Source: Bacillota bacterium (GTDB taxonomy: Bacteria > Bacillota > Sulfobacillia > Sulfobacillales > Sulfobacillaceae). Taken from it: a stretch of DNA of 60,284 nt. The DNA lies in the NCBI GenBank assembly GCA_021797825.1, contig JAJZZA010000001.1:106579-166862 (forward strand), given 5' to 3'. How positions within the stretch are numbered: position 1 is the first letter of the stretch; each line of letters begins with the position of its first letter. This document shows positions 8,994 to 17,994 of this stretch, in pieces. The position numbers and the translations under genes are program-made. Under the pieces are notes generated by a model. It did not search any database. It was not told the origin of the DNA and was given only the letters and a program-made list of their open reading frames with translations.

Positions 8994-9021
8994 ATTATAG
9001 CGGCCGCCAGGGTTCCGGCAA
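8994..9021 (-). promoter_or_regulatory. Promoter for moeA
   Basis: On the minus strand TTGCCG (9021-9016) and a perfect TATAAT (8999-8994) are 16 bp apart, about 34 bp before the moeA start codon. Confidence 0.6.
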
Positions 9022-9271
9022 GCGGAAACTGACTGGTGCCGGCTGATCGGCTTGGCGAGGCGCAGACTGGCGACAGGCAAGAGGGGCATGGCTCCCGGTT
9101 CGCAGCCTTTTGGCGCAACGGGTGATTCACCAGGGTTCTCCGGTGTTCGCGCAGCAGCGGCGTTGGCCACCAAAATGTGATGGGCGTGAAGGCATTCCGT
9201 ACCCGCCTGGTGTAGGATAAATGGGTTGATGACAAGACGCGTGCTCCGCGCATGGGGGGGCGGGTGAATCG
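9022..9271. other. Intergenic region between moeA and the TauE exporter
   Basis: Divergent intergenic stretch. On the plus strand at about 9060-9180 a broken frame (GMAPGSQPFGATGDSPGF) resembles the low-complexity C-terminal tails of TnpB proteins, so this may be the end of a decayed insertion element. No intact gene and no clear plus-strand promoter are seen. Confidence 0.3.
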
Positions 9272-10036
9272 ATGGCGGTTTTCCTGGCAATTGGTGTCGT
9301 GTCGGGACTCTTTAACGGCATGTCCTCGGTGGGCGGAAGCCTCTTTGCTTCGTTTAGCTTAATCGCCGTTCCCCCCCTAGCCTTCGGGGAAACCCTCTCG
9401 ATGTTGGTTGTGGGCACCTATTCTGCGGCCGTTTCACTGGTGTCGGCGGCGACCGGATTTTTGGGATATTGGCGAAAACGCGGCGTAAAATGGGATCTGA
9501 TCCTGACCGTGGGGATGTCGGCGATGGTGGGAAGTGTCGCCGGCACGCGCGTGGCTTTTGTGCTGGGCAACCGTATTTTGATGCTCGTGTTGACCGGGGT
9601 TCTGGTCGTTTCCTGGTGGATCTTTTTGCACCCGGTGGAGTCGAACCGAAATCGGACCAAGCTAGCCGTTCCGGCTGCGCTGGGAATCGGACTCGGGGTG
9701 GGGATTTTGGGAGGGATGCTGGGCGTGGGGGCCGGGTTCCTGCTATTGCCGTTGTCGGTGGGTATTTTGGGCTTGCCCATCCGCGACGCCATTGTGAACA
9801 GTCTCGCCGGCGGATTTCTGATTTCGATCGCGACCCTTTTCACGCGCGTCCCGGCCCTGGCGATTGACTGGACCGATATGGCGGGTTTGCTGGTCGGAGC
9901 CATGATTGGAGCCCGGATTGGAGTGCGGCTTAACCAGTTGTCTTCCGAGCGACTGCTTAGCAGGGTGAGCGCGGTTCTCCTGTTGCTGATTACGGTGGAT
10001 ACCGGGTTTAAGACCGCGTTGCTCTGGGTCCGTTGA
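9272..10036 (+). CDS. TauE/SafE-family membrane exporter
   Basis: A 254-residue polytopic protein with about 8 hydrophobic helices and the duplicated glycine-rich pattern of the TauE/SafE (formerly DUF81) family, for example SSVGGSLFASF near the N terminus and GGMLGVGAGFLLLP in the second half. Members export sulfite, sulfoacetate or other organosulfur anions, or are of unknown substrate. ATG 9272 follows a G-rich stretch that can act as ribosome site. It is a single gene without an obvious operon partner. A sulfur-related role would suit a sulfur-oxidising acidophile, but that is inference. Confidence 0.82.
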   Translation: MAVFLAIGVVSGLFNGMSSVGGSLFASFSLIAVPPLAFGETLSMLVVGTYSAAVSLVSAATGFLGYWRKRGVKWDLILTVGMSAMVGSVAGTRVAFVLGNRILMLVLTGVLVVSWWIFLHPVESNRNRTKLAVPAALGIGLGVGILGGMLGVGAGFLLLPLSVGILGLPIRDAIVNSLAGGFLISIATLFTRVPALAIDWTDMAGLLVGAMIGARIGVRLNQLSSERLLSRVSAVLLLLITVDTGFKTALLWVR

Positions 10037-10630
10037 GGGGGCTGGCGTCGCAGACCCGCAGCGCTTCCCCTGCTCGGCGCGGGTAACGGTGTGGAAGGAA
10101 AAATCGGGAGGCCGCGGGCGTTTTGTCCACGATGTTGCGGAGCACGCCGAAAACGCGGCCCCGTGCCTTTTGCGGCCATGATTTGGTTCCTGCCCGGGTG
10201 GTTTGCGGGCAAATTGTTTGACAATATATGCCAGATTGACCGATAATTGAAGGGGCCTAAAGGATTTTGTTCGGCCGAGAGAATCATCCCGGCGGGAAGG
10301 GCGGATGAGTGCCAAGTGGGCACCCACAACCGCTGCGGACAGATGGGCGAATTTACCGCGGTCACGATCCCTTAAACCGGTCCCGAACTCTGAGCAGGCG
10401 CCGGTTCTGACATAATATTAATGGGAGCCTCCGGGCTTTGCGCGATTTGTATTTATCTCGTGCTTGCATCAAAATTGAATCGGGATGGAACTGCGTTGCA
10501 GCCGCCGGTCGGGCGAGAGATGGCCTGCGCAACGGGGCGGAGGGGCCGCATTTCGTGGCCATGGCTAACCGCACCGCGCGGGGGCAGACTAAGTCAGCAG
10601 GTTAATCGCAATAGGGGGGAGTGCCGACGG
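10037..10630. other. Long leader/intergenic region upstream of the diiron protein
   Basis: About 590 bp. It contains a good promoter (10218-10247), a small hairpin GTGCC-AAGTG-GGCAC at 10309-10323, and an AT-rich patch with TAATAT at 10413-10418. No convincing gene is seen on either strand, so either the diiron gene has a leader of nearly 400 nt or a small RNA is made from here. Confidence 0.4.
10218..10247 (+). promoter_or_regulatory. Consensus-like promoter
   Basis: TTGACA at 10218-10223 and GATAAT at 10242-10247 are separated by 18 bp. The nearest downstream gene on this strand begins at 10631, leaving an unusually long leader or an unannotated short transcript. Confidence 0.55.
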
Positions 10631-11410
10631 ATGATACGAGTACATCCGGATCTTGACGACAATGAGCTGCTGCGGCTCTTTGAACGAGGGATTGCGCGGC
10701 AATGGACGGACGAAGTGATTGACTGGAGTGATGCCGATGCGCTGCCGGGGACTGTGCGGGAGGCTTTAGGCGCGGTGATGACGCCAGTTTATCTGGGTGA
10801 ACAAACTGCCATGATTGGGGTCAGCACGGTGCTGCCGATGATGCTGCAGCGGGGGCAGCACGAGGCGGCGCTATATCTTAGCACCATGGGTCTCGACGAA
10901 GCGCGTCATTTTAAGAACTTGCACCGCCTCTATCACGTGCTGGCCGTGCAACCGGTTGCCGGTCGGCGGCTGCCGGAAATGTGGCGGTACCATGCCCGGT
11001 TGCTGCAAGGCCGTGACCCGGTGCATTGGGTTTGGGGCATATTAATCAGCGATTTGTTTGCCAAACAGTTTTACGGAGGGTTTTGGGAACGGTTCCCCGA
11101 TACCCTGGTGGGACGTCTGGCTCGACGCACGCTCCAGGACGAAGCCCGTCACCAGGCTTTTTCCGATCGGTACTTGACGACAATATTGCCTACCGTCGAC
11201 GCCGACGGCCGACAGCGGCTATTGGTCCTGCGCGACGACTTGTTTCGCGTCATGGAGGCGTTGGGAGAACGATTGCGAGGGCCGATGGAGACCTTGCAAT
11301 GGGCCCCGCAGGATTTTTTGCAAACATTGTGGGACGATACCGAAACCTGGGTGGCACGGTTAGGACTCACCCGTAAACAGAGCGAAAGCAGCGAAAGCGG
11401 GAACGGATAG
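10631..11410 (+). CDS. Ferritin-like / ribonucleotide-reductase-R2-like diiron protein
   Basis: A 259-residue, mostly helical protein. YLGEQTAMIG followed by DEARH, and later LQDEARHQAF, give the paired glutamate and ExxH pattern of diiron carboxylate proteins of the R2/ferritin-like superfamily. The second-half lone glutamate is not obvious (LISDLFAKQF has an Asp), so the metal site may be unusual. Function could be an oxidase or oxygenase; it is too short to be a standard NrdB with its radical tyrosine network. ATG 10631 has GGGGGAGTG upstream. The 3' end overlaps the convergent mobB by 51 bp. Confidence 0.72.
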   Translation: MIRVHPDLDDNELLRLFERGIARQWTDEVIDWSDADALPGTVREALGAVMTPVYLGEQTAMIGVSTVLPMMLQRGQHEAALYLSTMGLDEARHFKNLHRLYHVLAVQPVAGRRLPEMWRYHARLLQGRDPVHWVWGILISDLFAKQFYGGFWERFPDTLVGRLARRTLQDEARHQAFSDRYLTTILPTVDADGRQRLLVLRDDLFRVMEALGERLRGPMETLQWAPQDFLQTLWDDTETWVARLGLTRKQSESSESGNG

Positions 11411-11899
11411 ACGGTCGGCGCGCGACGCTATGTAATCGGCCAGACGTGATGCGCTGGTCGGCGTGAGCGGAATGGTTTCGCGATATGCCGCATCTTTTGG
11501 CACCCAGGCAGGAGGATGGGGCATAACCCACAAGCTTCCGACCAGCGAGGGGTCGTTGGCGCCGAGCAAAATTTTGGGCAGCGGGCCGGTTTTGTCGCCT
11601 TCGATGATGAGCCAGGCGTAATCCGCGAAGAGGGTGACCGCCGTCCGGTAGAGGATGGGGCGCTGGCGCACCGCGCGGATTACGGCACCATCCGGTCCGG
11701 CCAACAGACTTGCTTGACCGGTCCGCGCCGTGTCGGAGAGCGGACGTTCCGCAGGCAGCGCATGGTGTGTCCACTTGAGATAGGCGACGGGCCCGGGCAG
11801 AATTTGCACCAGGCGTTCGGCCAACAGGGTTTTGCCGCTCTCGGATGGCCCTGCCAGCTGAATCAGCCGAGGCGTGACGCCAGCCCCTAACGGTGCCAT
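11360..11899 (-). CDS. mobB: Molybdopterin-guanine dinucleotide biosynthesis adaptor MobB
   Basis: A 179-residue P-loop GTPase-like protein with the Walker A motif GPSESGKT near residue 20 and LIIEGDKTGPLPK further on, as in MobB. It assists MobA in attaching GMP to molybdopterin. ATG 11899 lies inside the end of mobA (13 bp overlap), so the pair is translationally coupled. The C-terminal coding end overlaps the convergent diiron gene. MobB is usually dispensable but often found next to mobA, as here. Confidence 0.8.
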   Translation of the reverse strand: MAPLGAGVTPRLIQLAGPSESGKTLLAERLVQILPGPVAYLKWTHHALPAERPLSDTARTGQASLLAGPDGAVIRAVRQRPILYRTAVTLFADYAWLIIEGDKTGPLPKILLGANDPSLVGSLWVMPHPPAWVPKDAAYRETIPLTPTSASRLADYIASRADRLSVPAFAAFALFTGES

Positions 11900-12468
11900 G
11901 TCAGCCAGTCCTGAGGGGTGTTGAGGTTCGTCAGCCACGACGCGTGGGGGACGGGCACCCAGACCACCCGATGGGATTCTAGGAACCCGAACAGCGAAGG
12001 CGGACGGTGGCGGCACAACACGGCGGCGGCGGCCGAAGCCAGACCCACAGACCAAAACCCAGCCAACGGCTGGCGTTGTTCGCCCGCCACGGGGAAGACC
12101 CCTGCCACGCCCAGCGATAAGTAGCGGCTTAACTGCGTGTACAGGCTGGGCGGGACCATTGGCAAATCGACCGCCAGAACGGCCAGAAAGGGCCCTCGGG
12201 AATGCCGCAGCCCAGACCAAATTCCCGCCAGCGGACCGCGGGCATCACAGGGATCGGGCAAATCGACCGGCTCGACGCGCGGCGCGCCATACGGCCGAGC
12301 CACAAAGACACGTCCGCAGACAGCTTGCGACAGGGTCTCGCGTGCATGGGACAGCAGTGTCGGGCCCGGGGTCCAAGGCAAGTCGGATTTGTTGCGGCCC
12401 ATGCGCCGGGAGCGTCCCCCGGCGAGGACCAACCCGTCCATGCGCAGGCGCGGTAACGTGGCAGTCAC
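11887..12468 (-). CDS. mobA: Molybdenum cofactor guanylyltransferase MobA
   Basis: A 193-residue nucleotidyltransferase that transfers GMP from GTP to Mo-molybdopterin. The signature LVLAGGRSRRMGRNKSDLPW is near the N terminus, followed by GPLAGIWSGL and the metal-binding LAVDLPMVPP. The usual family start would be the internal ATG (MDGLVLAGG), but that codon has no ribosome site. GTG 12468 follows AGGAGGG at 9 nt and adds nine residues, so it is preferred. Overlaps mobB. Together with moeA at 7.7-9.0 kb it indicates that a molybdo-enzyme of the MGD type is made by this organism. Confidence 0.88.
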   Translation of the reverse strand: MTATLPRLRMDGLVLAGGRSRRMGRNKSDLPWTPGPTLLSHARETLSQAVCGRVFVARPYGAPRVEPVDLPDPCDARGPLAGIWSGLRHSRGPFLAVLAVDLPMVPPSLYTQLSRYLSLGVAGVFPVAGEQRQPLAGFWSVGLASAAAAVLCRHRPPSLFGFLESHRVVWVPVPHASWLTNLNTPQDWLTWHR

Positions 12469-12596
12469 AGCGGAAGTCCCTCCTCTTGCCGTTTGGCGGC
12501 GGCAGTTTTGGCGTGGTTGCCGCCACCCCTGGCTTGCCAACAATCCGGTACAATGAGCATAACAATCCAGGCGGGTGCGGGAAAGGTGGACGACCA

Positions 12597-13304
12597 ATGG
12601 CGATTCAAGCAGTGGGGTTCGACTTGGATGGAACGCTGGTGCGGCTTGATGGCGAATTTCTGTTCGCCTATATGGAATTGGTCAATAGCACGGTCGGAAT
12701 GGATTTCGGCCATCCTCGCCTGTCGGACGCGTTGTTGGCGAGTACGGCGGTGATGTGCGCCAGCGATGGGTCCAACGGCCGGTTGGCGGACGTGTTTTTT
12801 GGAGATTTCTGCCAACGCGCGGCCGTCGAGCGAAGCGTTGCCGAACAACGGTTTGCGCGGTTTTACGCGAGCGAGTTTCCTCAGTTGGGCCGCTTTGCCC
12901 AGCCGGTGCCGGGTATTCACGGACTCTTGGCCACGGTTCGCGGTCACGGTTTAAAAATCGCCCTGCTGACCAATCCGGTGTTTCCCGCCGAGGCGGTGCG
13001 TGAACGGTTGCGCTGGGCGGGACTCGAAGACGTGCCGTTTGACTGGCAGGCTTCGCTGGAGACCGCGGCCTGCGCTAAACCGCAGCCGGGTTTTTATCTG
13101 GATGCGGCGCGGGCCTTGGGGATTCCCCCCGACCAATGGCTGATGGTGGGAAACGACCTGAACGATGATATCCATCCCGCCTTGCGTGCCGGTATGCACA
13201 CCTATTGGGTTTGTGAAAGCCAGGCCGGATACGCCCAAAGACCGGCAGGAAGCGGAGCCGGTTCGCTGCATCGGGTGCTGACTTACCTCCGTACTCTGAC
13301 GTAA
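12597..13304 (+). CDS. HAD-family hydrolase (phosphatase-like)
   Basis: A 235-residue haloacid-dehalogenase superfamily protein with all four motifs: FDLDGTLV near residue 8 (nucleophile and acid Asp), LLTNP (motif II), a lysine in CAKPQPGFYLDA (motif III), and GNDLNDDIHPA (motif IV). It is expected to hydrolyse a small phosphorylated metabolite. ATG 12597 has GAAAGGTGG upstream. It is divergent from mobA with about 130 bp between, including a TACAAT at 12549-12554. Substrate unknown. Confidence 0.85.
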   Translation: MAIQAVGFDLDGTLVRLDGEFLFAYMELVNSTVGMDFGHPRLSDALLASTAVMCASDGSNGRLADVFFGDFCQRAAVERSVAEQRFARFYASEFPQLGRFAQPVPGIHGLLATVRGHGLKIALLTNPVFPAEAVRERLRWAGLEDVPFDWQASLETAACAKPQPGFYLDAARALGIPPDQWLMVGNDLNDDIHPALRAGMHTYWVCESQAGYAQRPAGSGAGSLHRVLTYLRTLT

Positions 13305-14346
13305 AGACGGACGCGGGCCTTCCCATCGCCTTCAGGGGATGGGAATCCTGTCCCTGTGCGATAGGCAACCTAGCAGGCGCAGCGCTTGACCCGGTGCGGG
13401 GCCCAACCCTGGCCAGGATACTGCGTCGAGCGGGCTGCCCATGGACCAAGACCGCTCTGCCGTCGTGCTGCCGCAGACCGACCGATGCCCCAACGGGCCA
13501 GTGCCGGCCACGATCGCGGGCAATGGCACCGGCGGCGAATTGTGGCGGTGATCACCACGCCCCCATCCCCCCAAGCGGCGGAAATGGTCACGCCGCGGTG
13601 GACCGGGGCCAAATTCAGCAAACGCTGCGCAGGGCGGGGTATCCGCTCCGAGTCGCGTCGGCACCTCATTGTCACCGCGATGATCCGGCAAAAGACGGCC
13701 CGGTGCACCAAAAGACATCTCGGCGGGATCGCCGTCTGGTCGGGTCCGGGGGAATACGGCCGGGCCAAGGAGTTCTTTGTCTAGCCGAGTCAACAGACTG
13801 GCTGTGCTTCACGGGCAGCGAGCGGGGAACCTCCCGCCCGTGTCCGGCATGCGGCCCTCATTCGGCAACCGCGGTGGGGACGATGCGGTGCGCCGATTTT
13901 GGGGGATATCGCGCTCTCGTGGGTTCGGTCAATATGCCTCTCAGCGCCTTGGGGCAGCGGTCGCGTTCCTCGGGCTTCGCTCGCCCACCGGTCTGCGATC
14001 TGGTCAGAGAACCCCCTGGGCGACGGCGGCCCCTGGCGGTCCGACCGTGCGACGTCGGCGATGCCCACACGACCCCGGGAAGTCCTCGGCGGAAACCGCG
14101 GGCTCGGGGCCGCCAACGGTGGGGCTGCCTCGGAGGCACGCGCCGAACCCCTCAGTCTGCCGGGCTTGGCGAGAGAACGGGTCAGGCGGGCGCCGTTCGT
14201 CAGGAGCCCATTCCCTGCCAGCAAAAGGGAACTCACGACGAAATTGGGTCGAGTGGCCCCAGCCGCGGGGGACCGATAGGCCGGTTCTGCAATCGGGCAC
14301 GGACGTTATTCTGACGGTATACCGAGGGAGGAGAGGCGGCGACGCG
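13305..14346. other. Non-coding region holding decayed insertion-element sequence
   Basis: About 1 kb with no intact gene. Several overlapping frames run on both strands because the region is very GC-rich, but none has a start with a ribosome site. The recognisable content is a TnpB-like zinc ribbon at 13832-13936 and an element-end-like segment near 14070, listed separately. Confidence 0.6.
13832..14085 (+). pseudogene. Decayed TnpB (IS200/IS605 OrfB) C-terminal remnant
   Basis: Codons 13832-13936 read as SRPCPACG, then MRCADFGGYRA, then GSVNM. This matches the C-terminal zinc ribbon of TnpB RNA-guided nucleases, except that the fourth cysteine is replaced (ADFG instead of ADCG). The frame before it is broken. 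Downstream, CGACCCCGGGAAGTCC at 14070-14085 is nearly identical to a segment at 24495-24510 beyond another TnpB-like remnant, suggesting a shared element end. It cannot make a functional nuclease. Confidence 0.55.
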
Positions 14347-15195
14347 ATGGGCCGGTTTCGCGCGGTGAGCGTGCGGCAGCGGACATTGACGGGGGAGGGA
14401 CGTCGGGTCTTTTTGCAGACGGTAGAACCATCACGGCCGTGGGCGAGCCTGCTTTTTCTGCACGCCGCCCTGCTTCACTCCGCATATTATTTGCCGTTTG
14501 CCCAGACCCTGGCTAGTTGCGGCATCCGGGTGTGGTTGCCGGATTTGGCCGGTCACGGGCGCGCCCCCGGTGGGCGTGGGCAGACGGGGACCTGGCAAGG
14601 CCATTTGCAGGATGCCAGCATGGTATGGCGCCGCTTGGAAATGCAGCGTCGTGCGGGCTTGCTGGCTGTAGGAGGAGAAGGCTATGGGGCGCTGCTGGCG
14701 TATCGGGCGGCCCACGAAGATCGGCTCGACGCGGATGCCTTGGTGATGTTGGCGCCGAGCGTGAGTTTAACCCACAAGATGCCGAATTGGGCGGAAAAAC
14801 TGGTCGACGTGATGGGCCTGCGTTGGCCGGCGCTGGTGTTGCCGTCCAAGCCGCCGGTTAAGTGGTTGACGAAAGATGGCGGGTTGCAGACCCGCATTTT
14901 GCATGACCCGCTTTGCCCACGGCGGGTTCCGCTGAGTTTGTTGCACGCCGTGTTGGAGGCGGAGCGCAATCTGCCAGCGCCCCGGCCGGACTTGCCCATG
15001 CTGTCTTTGTTAAGCGCTGGCGATGCCCTGGCCGATTCGCGGGCGGCGGAGAGGCTCTTAGGGCATGGACCGATGTCCTCAGTGGACTGGGTGCCCCATC
15101 CCGGCCATAGCCTGGCGACGGAACGGCCGGATCTGGTTCGCGCCCTGATTCCGGAGTGGCTTAAACGCCAGACGGCGTGTCGTCATGGCGCGTAG
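14347..15195 (+). CDS. Alpha/beta-hydrolase-fold protein lacking the nucleophile serine
   Basis: A 282-residue protein similar to monoacylglycerol-lipase-like (Hydrolase_4) alpha/beta hydrolases: LLFLHAALLHSAYY with the oxyanion-side loop, LPDLAGHGRAPGG, and later an acid-region Asp (LLSAGDALADS) and the histidine loop PHPGHSLATE. The nucleophile elbow, normally GxSxG, reads GEGYG (codons 14674-14688), with Gly112 where Ser should be. It may be a pseudoenzyme or use another mechanism. ATG 14347 follows GGGAGGAGAGG. The 3' end overlaps the convergent DMT transporter by 35 bp. Confidence 0.78.
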   Translation: MGRFRAVSVRQRTLTGEGRRVFLQTVEPSRPWASLLFLHAALLHSAYYLPFAQTLASCGIRVWLPDLAGHGRAPGGRGQTGTWQGHLQDASMVWRRLEMQRRAGLLAVGGEGYGALLAYRAAHEDRLDADALVMLAPSVSLTHKMPNWAEKLVDVMGLRWPALVLPSKPPVKWLTKDGGLQTRILHDPLCPRRVPLSLLHAVLEAERNLPAPRPDLPMLSLLSAGDALADSRAAERLLGHGPMSSVDWVPHPGHSLATERPDLVRALIPEWLKRQTACRHGA

Positions 15196-16084
15196 TGCCG
15201 GAGGCCGGGTCGGGACGGACGATGACTACCCCGAGGCCGGCGGTAATGGCGGCGACACCACACAGCGTGGCCAGGGGAGGAGTCTGCCGGAGAATGAGCC
15301 AGGCCAAGATGGTGGCTCCTGCAATTTCCCCCAGCAGGGCCAGCGAGACGGTTGCGGCGGGGGTGTAGCGGAGCATCCAGTTAAAGAGGGTGTGTCCCCC
15401 TAATGTCGGAATGACCGCCATCAGGACATAGAGGACAAATACGTGAACCGTCAAAGGTCCCAATGAACCCGTCAGCAGACCCTGCCCCGAACCCAAAATG
15501 ATGGCGCTGGTGAAATAGACCAGCGTCGAATAGGTGGTGGTCGACACGTGCCGTCGCAAGGACTGCCCGGTCAGCAGATACCCGGCGGCAAAAGCCGCGC
15601 CGGCAACCGCCAGCACCATTCCCCCCAATTCTTGGGGATGGATTCCTTGGGCCGCGATCATCACAAATAGACCCGCGAGCGCCAAGAATCCCCCCCATCG
15701 GAGTGATCGCGACAGTCTCCTGTGTTCGACCCAGCGATGATACATCGCCACCATAATCGGGTGGGTCGAGACCAATGCCGTGGAGACGGCGACGGGGATA
15801 AGGGACAACGACCAGATCCAGGTGAAAAAATGCAACGCCAGCAGCACTCCCGAGAAAAACAATCCCCAGCCGTCGCCCACTTGCAGTTCCGTCCAGCCTC
15901 GCCGGGCCACAAACCAGGGAACGGTGATGATCACCGTCAGCGCCAGCCGCCAGAACGCCACCGCGGCCGGGGGCGCCGGCGTCAATTTGATCAGGATGGC
16001 GGCACTGGAAACCGATAACACTCCGATCAGCAACGCTCCTTGCAGGGCCCAGGGCGCCGGGGTCGACGAGCGGCAGGTCGTCAT
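15161..16084 (-). CDS. DMT-superfamily (EamA) transporter
   Basis: A 307-residue membrane protein with about ten hydrophobic helices in two EamA repeats; the first starts GALLIGVLSVSSAAILIKL and the second includes GYLLTGQSLRR and LLGEIAGATILAWLIL. Members move amino acids, sugars or other metabolites, direction and substrate unknown. ATG 16084 overlaps the stop of the SirB1-like gene in an ATGA junction, so the two are co-translated. Confidence 0.83.
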   Translation of the reverse strand: MTTCRSSTPAPWALQGALLIGVLSVSSAAILIKLTPAPPAAVAFWRLALTVIITVPWFVARRGWTELQVGDGWGLFFSGVLLALHFFTWIWSLSLIPVAVSTALVSTHPIMVAMYHRWVEHRRLSRSLRWGGFLALAGLFVMIAAQGIHPQELGGMVLAVAGAAFAAGYLLTGQSLRRHVSTTTYSTLVYFTSAIILGSGQGLLTGSLGPLTVHVFVLYVLMAVIPTLGGHTLFNWMLRYTPAATVSLALLGEIAGATILAWLILRQTPPLATLCGVAAITAGLGVVIVRPDPASGTTRHDDTPSGV

Positions 16085-16935
16085 ACCTTGGCGTACGAGT
16101 GGGTCAGCATGTCCCGGAACGTGGTCAGCGAATCCGCCCGATCGGGATCTTGGCTGGCATATATTTGGATGAGGTTCGTGAGGATGCGGACGAGCATGAA
16201 CCGGGTTGGGGTTGGGCTCAAGTAGGCGGGGTGGAATCCAAACCCGTTATTCATCAAAAACTGCACGCATTCGCCACGGTTTAAGATACGGCCTTTTTGA
16301 AAAGGGTCGATGAATAAACTGTCGTTATATTGGAGCAGAAAATGGCCCGGCATGCCAATTCCCACCGCGGGAATGCGCAAGCGGAGCACGATCAGCAAGT
16401 AAATCGCCGATAGACTGATGGGGATCCCTAAGCGTCGATCAAGCACTTGGTTGATATAGCTGTTGTCGGGGTCATAGTATTGATCCTGGTTTCCGGTAAA
16501 GCCGAGCTCGTTGAAAAAATAGTCGTTAAGCGCCTCGATCAGTTCCCGTCCTTTGCTGAGGCCATCCCGTTCCATGCGATTTTTAAACTCGGCCGCCATG
16601 TTGTCCAGCATCTCGCGATAATGGGCGCGGTTGATGGTGGGATACCCCGATTCGGCGATCAGGAAAAGACCCTCTTCAAGGTCGAGCCACGCCGACGGCA
16701 TCGCGGCAAAATTTTCGAACCGGGAACCTAGCTCATCCAGGCGCAATTGCTCCAAAATGCTGTAAACTCGGGTGCGAACATGCGGATCGAGCGCATCACG
16801 GGCCTCCTCAAGGTAAGGGTGGGCCTGTTGGCGTGCATCGATCAAGGTCTTGCGAGCAATCTGCGCCGTTTTGATATCATCGTCCCCGAGCAGATGAATC
16901 AAGGCTTTTATCTCGCCCTCCGAAAGCGTCTTCAT
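16081..16935 (-). CDS. SirB1-family protein (transglutaminase-like, TPR-type)
   Basis: A 284-residue soluble protein. The central stretch YINQVLDRRLGIPISLSAIYLLI and then VGIGMPGHFLLQY are the signature of the SirB1/YchA family, a transglutaminase-like fold often without the catalytic cysteine. The N terminus is helical and HEAT/TPR-like. Function is not established. ATG 16935 is chosen for the upstream AAAGGAG; the frame is open 34 codons further up without support. The gene overlaps the DMT transporter by 4 nt. Confidence 0.8.
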   Translation of the reverse strand: MKTLSEGEIKALIHLLGDDDIKTAQIARKTLIDARQQAHPYLEEARDALDPHVRTRVYSILEQLRLDELGSRFENFAAMPSAWLDLEEGLFLIAESGYPTINRAHYREMLDNMAAEFKNRMERDGLSKGRELIEALNDYFFNELGFTGNQDQYYDPDNSYINQVLDRRLGIPISLSAIYLLIVLRLRIPAVGIGMPGHFLLQYNDSLFIDPFQKGRILNRGECVQFLMNNGFGFHPAYLSPTPTRFMLVRILTNLIQIYASQDPDRADSLTTFRDMLTHSYAKV

Positions 16936-17298
16936 GGCCGGCCGCTCCTTTCCTTGAGTGGTTCCTCTTACGGCTCGGACAGTGGCTCCACCACCATTGT
17001 ATGGAACCACCGTGGGAGTGTGCCGAAGAACTGTCACCGGTATCCGTGGACCCCTCCCTCGTCCATGACGGCAGGGATCCCAAGCATGCGTTCCGGGTAT
17101 CCGGTTTCGTCGAAGGGCCTGACGGGTTCCGGGTCCTTCAGCTATGGTCTTGCCGCCGGGTCACGTTGCGAAGAGCGCGGAGGCGGCGGATGCGATGCCT
17201 TAATGCCATGATACCAGCAAACTCGCCCATCGGCGAGCGTCTTCGGGGTCCATCGCACCCCCCATGACAATTCGCCCTCCACCTCCGATTTTCCTGCA
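16936..17298. other. Intergenic region, no supported gene
   Basis: About 360 bp between two minus-strand genes. A TACAAT on the minus strand at 17001-16996 could be the -10 of the SirB1-like gene, but no good -35 is found. The CGAAGGGCCTGACGGG patch is only GC-rich sequence. No RNA gene is recognised. Confidence 0.4.
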
Positions 17299-17712
17299 CT
17301 AAAATCCCCAAATTCCGGTAGTGATTGCGCGACCAATCATCAGGAATGAGGCGAAGTTCAAGGATGCCAACACCCACGCCTCATTGAACCGCCGGTAGTC
17401 TTGGGTAATGGTCGCGCGAACGGGGTGACCCGGACGCATGGCACGCTGAATCAGGACGATGAGCAAGAGCACGCCCCCATAAATGAAATGCAAACGGTCT
17501 TTGGGAGTCACATGTTCTATGACTAACATTATGCCCAACGCCGCCTGCAACAGCACTCCCGCCTGAAACACATTTTGAATTTTCCAATACCCTGGCGTAA
17601 CGTCATGCTCCGGGAGTTTGCGGCGCTGGTAGGCGTTCCAAGTCAGCCAAAGGCTTAATACGGCCAATGCGAAGGCCAGGCCCAAATGCGTGTCGATTAG
17701 GATAGGGATCAT
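17299..17712 (-). CDS. Small four-helix integral membrane protein, function unknown
   Basis: A 137-residue protein with four hydrophobic segments (about residues 6-24, 48-65, 76-89 and 114-130) and few charged residues inside them. I do not recognise a named family, although it is reminiscent of small quinone- or haem-associated membrane proteins such as DUF420. Several histidines lie near helix ends (DTHLG, IEHVT, HFIYG), which could bind metal or haem, but that is speculation. ATG 17712 is preceded by GAGGAGGAAG at good spacing, a strong ribosome site. Confidence 0.65.
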   Translation of the reverse strand: MIPILIDTHLGLAFALAVLSLWLTWNAYQRRKLPEHDVTPGYWKIQNVFQAGVLLQAALGIMLVIEHVTPKDRLHFIYGGVLLLIVLIQRAMRPGHPVRATITQDYRRFNEAWVLASLNFASFLMIGRAITTGIWGF

Positions 17713-17994
17713 CCATTGCTTCCTCCTCGTATCCCTTGGGGGCCCAAAGGGTGGTAGTCCCATGGTAATACAACCCGGGTCGGGGAGAAACGGATTAGTG
17801 CGCCGGGTGGGCGCCAAGGATTCGCCGGTCCGAGAGGCATGACGGGAGATGACAACGCATAAACCGCATGCTGACCAGGTTGGCTTCGGTTCACCGCTGC
17901 GGGCGCCGGCCGACACGACGGCCAGCGCTCCTGCGGTCACGACGGACCACGGACAACCCCCGGAGAGAATCGACATTTTGACAGATTGGCGGCA

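Noticed and set aside
13394-14314. Several long overlapping frames on both strands as real genes
   Set aside because: No ribosome sites, arginine- and proline-rich composition, and a broken TnpB zinc ribbon inside argue for GC-rich non-coding DNA.
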